Shown: piece after piece, positions 59,763-64,000 of the stretch
Layout: each line of letters starts with the position of its first letter
Position numbering within the stretch: the first letter of the stretch is position 1
Notes under the pieces: model-generated
What the model saw: only the letters and a program-made list of their open reading frames with translations
Told to the model about the DNA's origin: nothing
The model's database searches: none
Program-made: the position numbers and the translations under genes
Source of the DNA: Streptomyces sp. NBC_01669
Lineage (GTDB): Bacteria; Actinomycetota; Actinomycetes; Streptomycetales; Streptomycetaceae
Length of the DNA stretch: 64,000 nucleotides
NCBI RefSeq assembly: GCF_026339735.1
Contig: NZ_JAPEQG010000001.1
Coordinates: forward strand, 6,329,501 to 6,393,500
Reading direction: 5' to 3'

Positions 59763-60961
59763 CGGCCCAGCGTAGGGGGTGAGGAGGGACTTCCTGCGGC
59801 GTTCACCGTGTCCACCGGCAGCTCCGCGCCGACCACGAAGCCACCGCCCGGCCCGGGACCCGCGGTGAGCGAGCCTCCCGCCGCGGCGAGACGTTCGGTG
59901 AGGCCCTTCAGGCCGGTGCCGCCGATGCCGGGTGCGGGCGGCGGGCCCGCCGGTCCGCGGCCGTCGTCGGTGACGGTCAGCCGGACGTGCTCGGCCGCGC
60001 CGGCCACGACGAACGAGCAGGTGGTCGCGTTGCTGTGGCGTACGACGTTGGTCACCGTCTCCCGCACCACCCAGCCCAGCAACGCCTCCGCCTGCGGGGT
60101 GAGCGGCGGTCCCGAGCGGCGGACCACCGCTTCGATCCCGGCGGCGGTCAACGCGGACCTGGCCCGGTCGAGTTCGGTGGCCAGGCTCCCCTCGCGGTAG
60201 CCCGTGACGGCCTCCCGGATCTCGGTGAGGGCCTGACGGCCGACGGACTCGATGTCGGCGACCTGGGCCAGCGCCGCGTCCATGTCGCGCGGTGCGAGCC
60301 GACGCGCGGCCTCCGACTTCACGACGATCACGGAGAGCGTGTGCCCCAGCAGATCGTGCAGATCGCGGGAGAACCGCAGCCGCTCCTTCTCGACGGCGGT
60401 CGTGGCCAGTTCCTGCCGGGTGGCCCGCAGCTCCGTCACGGTCTCCGACAGGGTCAGGATCGCGGCCGTCACCGCACCCGAGATGAAGGTGCCGTATCCG
60501 ATGGTCCAGGGGTCCGAGTTGTTGTCCCCGCGCCAGATGGCGACACACGTGGCGACGGCCGCGAGGCCCAACATGCCGAACATCAGCTGCCGGTTGCGCA
60601 GGATGGTGCCGCAGGCCAGCGAGAGCAGGGGGAAGAACAGCAGCCAGCTGCCGCCGTACCCGATCGCCAGCCCGAACGTGACCAGGGCCATCACGGCGAG
60701 CAGCACATACGACACCGGGCTCTCGCGTTTCCTTTTCTCGAACCCCCGGAACACCACAGAGGGGTAGAGGGAGTTGAAGACGAGGAGTCCGAGACCGCCG
60801 ATCCAGGGGTTGGAAGTCTCGCCCTGGAAGAGGTTGGAGAAGGCGCCGAGACCCAACAGCAGCCAGGGCAGCAGGGCGTACGGTCCGGGCGGCCCGAGGC
60901 GCCCTTCCTTCCGGTGCTGCCTGCGCCGTTCCTTCCACGATCCTGATCCGTTTCGGGACAT
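59759..60961 (-). CDS. Sensor histidine kinase (HisKA_3 type)
   Basis: The 400-residue membrane kinase has about five N-terminal membrane helices (30-175), a HisKA_3 dimerisation domain with phospho-accepting His202 (SRDLHDLLGHTLS) and a C-terminal ATPase domain with the N-box VTNVVRHS and DDGRGPAG. It resembles LiaS/DesK-like kinases that sense the membrane. The ATG at 60961 has GGAG upstream; a GTG at 60976, overlapping the permease stop, is a good alternative. It is co-transcribed with an ABC exporter and its response regulator. Confidence 0.9.
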   Translation of the reverse strand: MSRNGSGSWKERRRQHRKEGRLGPPGPYALLPWLLLGLGAFSNLFQGETSNPWIGGLGLLVFNSLYPSVVFRGFEKRKRESPVSYVLLAVMALVTFGLAIGYGGSWLLFFPLLSLACGTILRNRQLMFGMLGLAAVATCVAIWRGDNNSDPWTIGYGTFISGAVTAAILTLSETVTELRATRQELATTAVEKERLRFSRDLHDLLGHTLSVIVVKSEAARRLAPRDMDAALAQVADIESVGRQALTEIREAVTGYREGSLATELDRARSALTAAGIEAVVRRSGPPLTPQAEALLGWVVRETVTNVVRHSNATTCSFVVAGAAEHVRLTVTDDGRGPAGPPPAPGIGGTGLKGLTERLAAAGGSLTAGPGPGGGFVVGAELPVDTVNAAGSPSSPPTLGR

Positions 60962-60972
60962 GCTCGCTCCTG

Positions 60973-61698
60973 TCACACGGTCCTCGCCGACCGACGGTAC
61001 GAGACGACGGCGTACGCACCGAACAGCAGGAGCCACCCGGCGAGCACGGCGAACGTACCGGCGGAGGGCGCGTGGCCGCCCGTGGTCGCCCAGCCCAGGT
61101 CGGCGAACCGGTGGGCGGGCGTGTACGTGCCGATGGAGCGGAGCCAGGACGGGTACTCGGAGAGCGGGAACCACAGTCCGCCGACGATCGCGAACCCCAT
61201 CAGACAGGCCACGTTGACCACGCCGGTGGCCTGCGGGGTGAGCCGGTAGCCGTTGCCGATGCCGAGCATGGTGAAGGGCAGCGCACCGATCCACAGCAGC
61301 AGGGTCAGCGCGGTCCACTGCCAGACCTCCAGCCGCACGCCGTTGACCAGCGCCCCGGCGAGCAGCACCGTCAGGATGGTCGGCAGCACGGTCACCGAAC
61401 CGCTGATCGCACGGCCCACGACCACCCGGGACGGGGCGAGCGGGGTGATCCGCAACTGCTGGAGCCAGCCGAGGGATTTGTCGGACGCGACGCCCGTACC
61501 GATCGACATGGCGGCGCCCAGCGCCCCGTACGCGGCCATACCGACCATCGAGAAGGCCTTCCACCCGCTCGCGTCGTCCCCGCCCCCGCCGAGGTTGGTG
61601 AAGAGCAGGTACATCAGGACCGGCATGCCGATCCCGAAGATCATGAAGACGCCGTCGCGCAGGGTGCGCCGGATCTCGAGCACGATGTAGGGGAGCAT
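60973..61698 (-). CDS. ABC-2-type transporter permease
   Basis: The 241-residue protein has six hydrophobic segments in the ABC-2 arrangement, with a cytoplasmic segment VGRAISGSVTVLPTIL and the loop TPQATGVVNVACLMGF. It forms the membrane part of a drug- or lipid-export ABC system with the preceding ATPase gene (1-bp overlap). Expression in one unit with a two-component system suggests a stress- or antibiotic-responsive exporter. Confidence 0.87.
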   Translation of the reverse strand: MLPYIVLEIRRTLRDGVFMIFGIGMPVLMYLLFTNLGGGGDDASGWKAFSMVGMAAYGALGAAMSIGTGVASDKSLGWLQQLRITPLAPSRVVVGRAISGSVTVLPTILTVLLAGALVNGVRLEVWQWTALTLLLWIGALPFTMLGIGNGYRLTPQATGVVNVACLMGFAIVGGLWFPLSEYPSWLRSIGTYTPAHRFADLGWATTGGHAPSAGTFAVLAGWLLLFGAYAVVSYRRSARTV

Positions 61699-62633
61699 CA
61701 CACGGTCTCGCTCTCGGAGTCGGTGGCGGGGGAGGTCAGTGAGAGGAACGCGTCCTCGAGCGTGGCCGGGGAGACCCGGAGATTGCGGACCCGGCCGAGG
61801 CGGGCCAGCTCGATCACCGTGGCGTCCGAGTCGTCCGTACGCAGCAGGGCACGGTCGCCGCGGATCTCGACGGCGTTGACGCCGGGCAGCAGCTCCAGAC
61901 CCTGGGTCGGTCCGCCCGCCAGGTCGAAGGAGACGTGGCTGCCGCCGACGGACTCCTTGATGAGGTCGCCGCTGCCGTCCGCGACGATCCGGCCGTGGTC
62001 GATGACGACGATCCGGTCGGCGTTCTCGTCGGCCTCCTCCAGGTAGTGCGTGGAGAAGAGGACCGTGTTGCCGCGCCGGGCGTAGGCACGCATGGAGCCC
62101 CAGAACGCCCGCCGGGCTTCGACGTCCAGGGCGGCGGTCGGCTCGTCCAGGACGACCAACTCCGGGTTTCCGGCCAGTGCGACGGCGAACCGGACGCGCT
62201 GGATCTGCCCGCCGGAGAGCTTGTCGATGCGCCGGTCGGCGTACGCGGAGACGCCCGCCAGGGCCAGCGATTCGGGGACCGGCATCGGGCTGGGGTAGGT
62301 GGAGGCGACGAACGCGATCAGTTCGCGGACGGTGACCCGGGGGATCGGCCGCCCGTCCTGCAGCATGGCGCCGACCCGGCCGGCCCGTACCGCCTGCTCG
62401 GGGGCGCTGCCGAGCAGTTGCACACCTCCGGAGTCCGGCTCGTTCAGACCGAGGAGCAGACTGATGGCGGTGGACTTGCCCGCGCCGTTGCGGCCGAGCA
62501 GTGCGACGGTCTCGCCGCGCTCCACGGTCAGATCGATCCCGTCGACGGCCCGTACGGTCCGCTCCGCCCGGCCGAAGGTCTTGACTGCCCCGGTGAAGAC
62601 CACCGCGGGCCCGTTCCCCGTTGTCTTTTCCAT
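61698..62633 (-). CDS. ABC transporter ATP-binding protein
   Basis: The 311-residue ATPase has Walker A GRNGAGKST (about 44-52), a Q-loop, signature LSGGQIQRVRF, Walker B LVVLDEP and the H-loop THYLEEADE. A C-terminal extension of about 90 residues follows, as in DrrA/CcmA-type exporters. The ATG at 62633 is chosen over an upstream frame because the region before it is the divergent promoter. It is first of four overlapping genes: ATPase, permease, kinase and regulator. Confidence 0.9.
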   Translation of the reverse strand: MEKTTGNGPAVVFTGAVKTFGRAERTVRAVDGIDLTVERGETVALLGRNGAGKSTAISLLLGLNEPDSGGVQLLGSAPEQAVRAGRVGAMLQDGRPIPRVTVRELIAFVASTYPSPMPVPESLALAGVSAYADRRIDKLSGGQIQRVRFAVALAGNPELVVLDEPTAALDVEARRAFWGSMRAYARRGNTVLFSTHYLEEADENADRIVVIDHGRIVADGSGDLIKESVGGSHVSFDLAGGPTQGLELLPGVNAVEIRGDRALLRTDDSDATVIELARLGRVRNLRVSPATLEDAFLSLTSPATDSESETV

Positions 62634-62831
62634 GACACTGACGGTACGGAGCCGGGCCTGCACCACGGCAGAGGCGCTTGTACGGACTCCGCCATGACAA
62701 ATGTCATGGCCCGGGTGTGCGCCTGAACGGCCCTCGGAGGGCGTCTGATCGCCTGTCCCGCACCGCATCTGACGCGACGTCAGCAGTCTTCCCAACTGCT
62801 GGGAGCTGCGTTATACATAGGGCCAACCGGC

Positions 62832-62845
62832 TAGAACGCGTTCTA
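62832..62845. promoter_or_regulatory. Perfect KstR box upstream of the MaoC hydratase
   Basis: TAGAACGCGTTCTA fits TnnAACnnGTTnnA exactly and is the core of a perfect 16-bp palindrome (62831-62846). It lies 97 bp before the hydratase start. The 308-bp gap 62634-62941 otherwise holds the divergent promoters; I see no other gene there. Confidence 0.88.
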
Positions 62846-62941
62846 GAACGAGCGTGGCGGCCGGTCCCGCACGACCTCGGTGCGGCCGACGGTGCGGACG
62901 GCCGCGCCGAGGTCTTCCCACCATCAAGGAGCAGCACCTCC

Positions 62942-63796
62942 ATGCCCATTGATGCCGCAAAGGCGATCGCCGCCGACCCCCGGACCGCAGAGATCGGCTG
63001 GGACCACAAGGACATCCAGCTCTACCACCTCGGACTCGGCGCCGGCATCCCCGCCACCGACCCCGACGAGCTGCGCTACACCCTGGAGTCCCGGCTCCAT
63101 GTCCTGCCCAGCTTCGCCACCGTCGCAGGCGCCGGCATGGGCGTCGTCGGCGGACTGTCCTCGCCCGGGATCGACGTCGACCTCGCCGCCGTGCTCCACG
63201 GCGGACAGACCGTACGGGTGCACCGGCCGATCCCGGTGAAGGGCAGGGCCGTGCAGACATCGAAGGTCGCCGCCGTGTACGACAAGGGCAAGGCGGCCGT
63301 CCTCGTCCTGCGCACCGAGGCCGCCGACGACGACGGACCGCTGTGGACCAACGACGCCCAGATCTTCGTCCGCGGCGAGGGCGGCTTCGGCGGCGAGCGC
63401 GGCCCGTCCGAGCGGCTCGCGCTCCCCGACCGGGCACCCGACCGGGTGGTCGAGCGGACCATCCGGAAGGACCAGGCGCTGCTCTACCGGCTCTCCGGGG
63501 ACTGGAACCCGCTGCACGCCGACCCCGAGTTCGCCGAACTGGCCGGCTTCGACCGGCCGATCCTGCACGGTCTGTGCACCTACGGCATGACGCTCAAGGC
63601 CGTGGCCGACACGCTGCTCGACGGTGCTGTGGCACGGATCGGCGCATACAGCACCCGTTTCGCCGGGGTGGTCTTCCCGGGCGAGACCCTCCGCATCCGG
63701 ATGTGGGCCGGGGACGGCCGCGTCCAGGTGGCCGTGACCGCCGCCGAGCGGGGCGATGCACCGGTCCTGGCCGACACGCTCGTCGAGCACTTCTGA
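62942..63796 (+). CDS. MaoC-type enoyl-CoA hydratase (Rv3538/hsd4B-like)
   Basis: The 284-residue protein is a double-hot-dog hydratase of the eukaryotic-like (hydratase 2) type, with the catalytic motif DWNPLHADPEFA and GFDRPILHGLCTYGM near residues 180-215. It aligns well with M. tuberculosis Rv3538 (IQLYHLGLGAG, IFVRGEGGFGG, ALLYRLSGD), a steroid-cluster enoyl-CoA hydratase. It would hydrate the steroid side-chain enoyl-CoA made by acyl-CoA dehydrogenases. AAGGAG lies 10-13 bases before the ATG. A perfect KstR box lies upstream and an alcohol dehydrogenase follows. Confidence 0.9.
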   Translation: MPIDAAKAIAADPRTAEIGWDHKDIQLYHLGLGAGIPATDPDELRYTLESRLHVLPSFATVAGAGMGVVGGLSSPGIDVDLAAVLHGGQTVRVHRPIPVKGRAVQTSKVAAVYDKGKAAVLVLRTEAADDDGPLWTNDAQIFVRGEGGFGGERGPSERLALPDRAPDRVVERTIRKDQALLYRLSGDWNPLHADPEFAELAGFDRPILHGLCTYGMTLKAVADTLLDGAVARIGAYSTRFAGVVFPGETLRIRMWAGDGRVQVAVTAAERGDAPVLADTLVEHF

Positions 63797-63826
63797 ATCA
63801 CCCGACGACCCGAGGGGAGCCGCACC

Positions 63827-64000
63827 ATGCGCGCAGCCGTACTGCACGAGATAGGTCAGGACAAACTGGAAGTCCTCGACGACGTCGAGGCGGTGGGCTT
63901 CGGCCCGGGCAAGGTCAGGCTCCGCATCCGGGCCACCGGGCTGTGCCACTCCGACGTCTCGGCGATGAGCGGCGTGCTGCCGCAGCCCGCCCCCTTCATC
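63827..64000 (+). CDS. Zinc-type alcohol dehydrogenase, partial at window end
   Basis: The first 58 codons show a medium-chain alcohol dehydrogenase N-terminus: AAVLHEIGQDKLEV and the zinc-ligand motif GLCHSDVSAM with Cys and Ser-Asp. The gene continues past the window. AGGGGAG precedes the ATG. It follows the MaoC hydratase by 30 bp and so probably shares its KstR control; a hydroxy-steroid or alcohol oxidation in the same pathway is likely. Confidence 0.85.
   Translation, partial: MRAAVLHEIGQDKLEVLDDVEAVGFGPGKVRLRIRATGLCHSDVSAMSGVLPQPAPFI

Noticed and set aside
1..64000. tRNA, rRNA, CRISPR array, prophage or integrative element
   Set aside because: Nothing resembling these was seen in any intergenic stretch, apart from the small MITE-like element.

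Overview
This window is high-GC (roughly 70%) actinobacterial chromosome, almost certainly Streptomyces. Coding is dense with strong third-position GC bias, many starts are GTG, many gene pairs overlap by 1 or 4 bases, and there are typical Streptomyces families (SCO2322-type protein, GAF-PucR regulator, mycothiol-dependent isomerase family, F420-dependent oxidoreductase). I see no rRNA, tRNA, CRISPR array, prophage or complete transposon.

The main theme is a scattered steroid/sterol side-chain catabolic regulon. A TetR regulator at 36.6-37.2 kb closely resembles mycobacterial KstR. Sites matching the KstR operator (TnnAACnnGTTnnA) lie 44-97 bp upstream of six gene starts. They precede a divergent cyp125 / fadA5 pair (10.2-12.9 kb), an MBL-fold hydrolase divergent from an aldehyde dehydrogenase-ferredoxin pair (21.2-24.1 kb), the kstR gene with a glycosyltransferase-methyltransferase-toroid trio (36.6-40.7 kb), a fadE34-ltp-MFS exporter operon (54.1-59.1 kb), and a MaoC hydratase-alcohol dehydrogenase pair (62.9 kb to the window end). 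An Rv3520c-type F420 oxidoreductase (42.5-43.5 kb) belongs to the same functional neighbourhood in mycobacteria but shows no box here. No ring-cleavage genes are in the window.

A second theme is cobalamin. At 15.2-21.1 kb a cobalamin riboswitch precedes five overlapping genes: an alpha/alpha-toroid secreted protein, an SCO2322-type secreted protein, an EcfT membrane protein, a double ATPase and an S-type membrane protein. The two surface proteins together recall the two domains of animal intrinsic factor/transcobalamin.

Other regions, left to right: a GNAT acetyltransferase and a half-length serpin remnant (0-1.1 kb); a DUF2330 membrane protein and a GT87-PAP2 fusion (1.2-4.7 kb); a ROK regulator divergent from a secreted GH89 alpha-N-acetylglucosaminidase (4.7-8.7 kb); a 210-bp MITE-like element next to an auxin-efflux-type carrier (8.9-10.1 kb); a secreted lipase and a secreted transglycosylase (13.0-14.9 kb); a secreted PHB depolymerase, aldo/keto reductase, 3-hydroxybutyrate dehydrogenase and GAF-PucR regulator (24.4-30.1 kb); a livJGFHM-type ABC transporter operon with a hydrolase (30.1-35.8 kb); envelope and hypothetical genes (40.7-46.6 kb); an M20 peptidase-NCS1 permease-DUF1177 operon divergent from an IclR regulator and peptidase E (46.6-52.1 kb); an MFS carrier fused to a carboxypeptidase-regulatory-like domain (52.1-53.9 kb); and an ABC exporter with a two-component system (59.1-62.6 kb).

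Functions were assigned from motifs and remembered family sequences; no database search was run.
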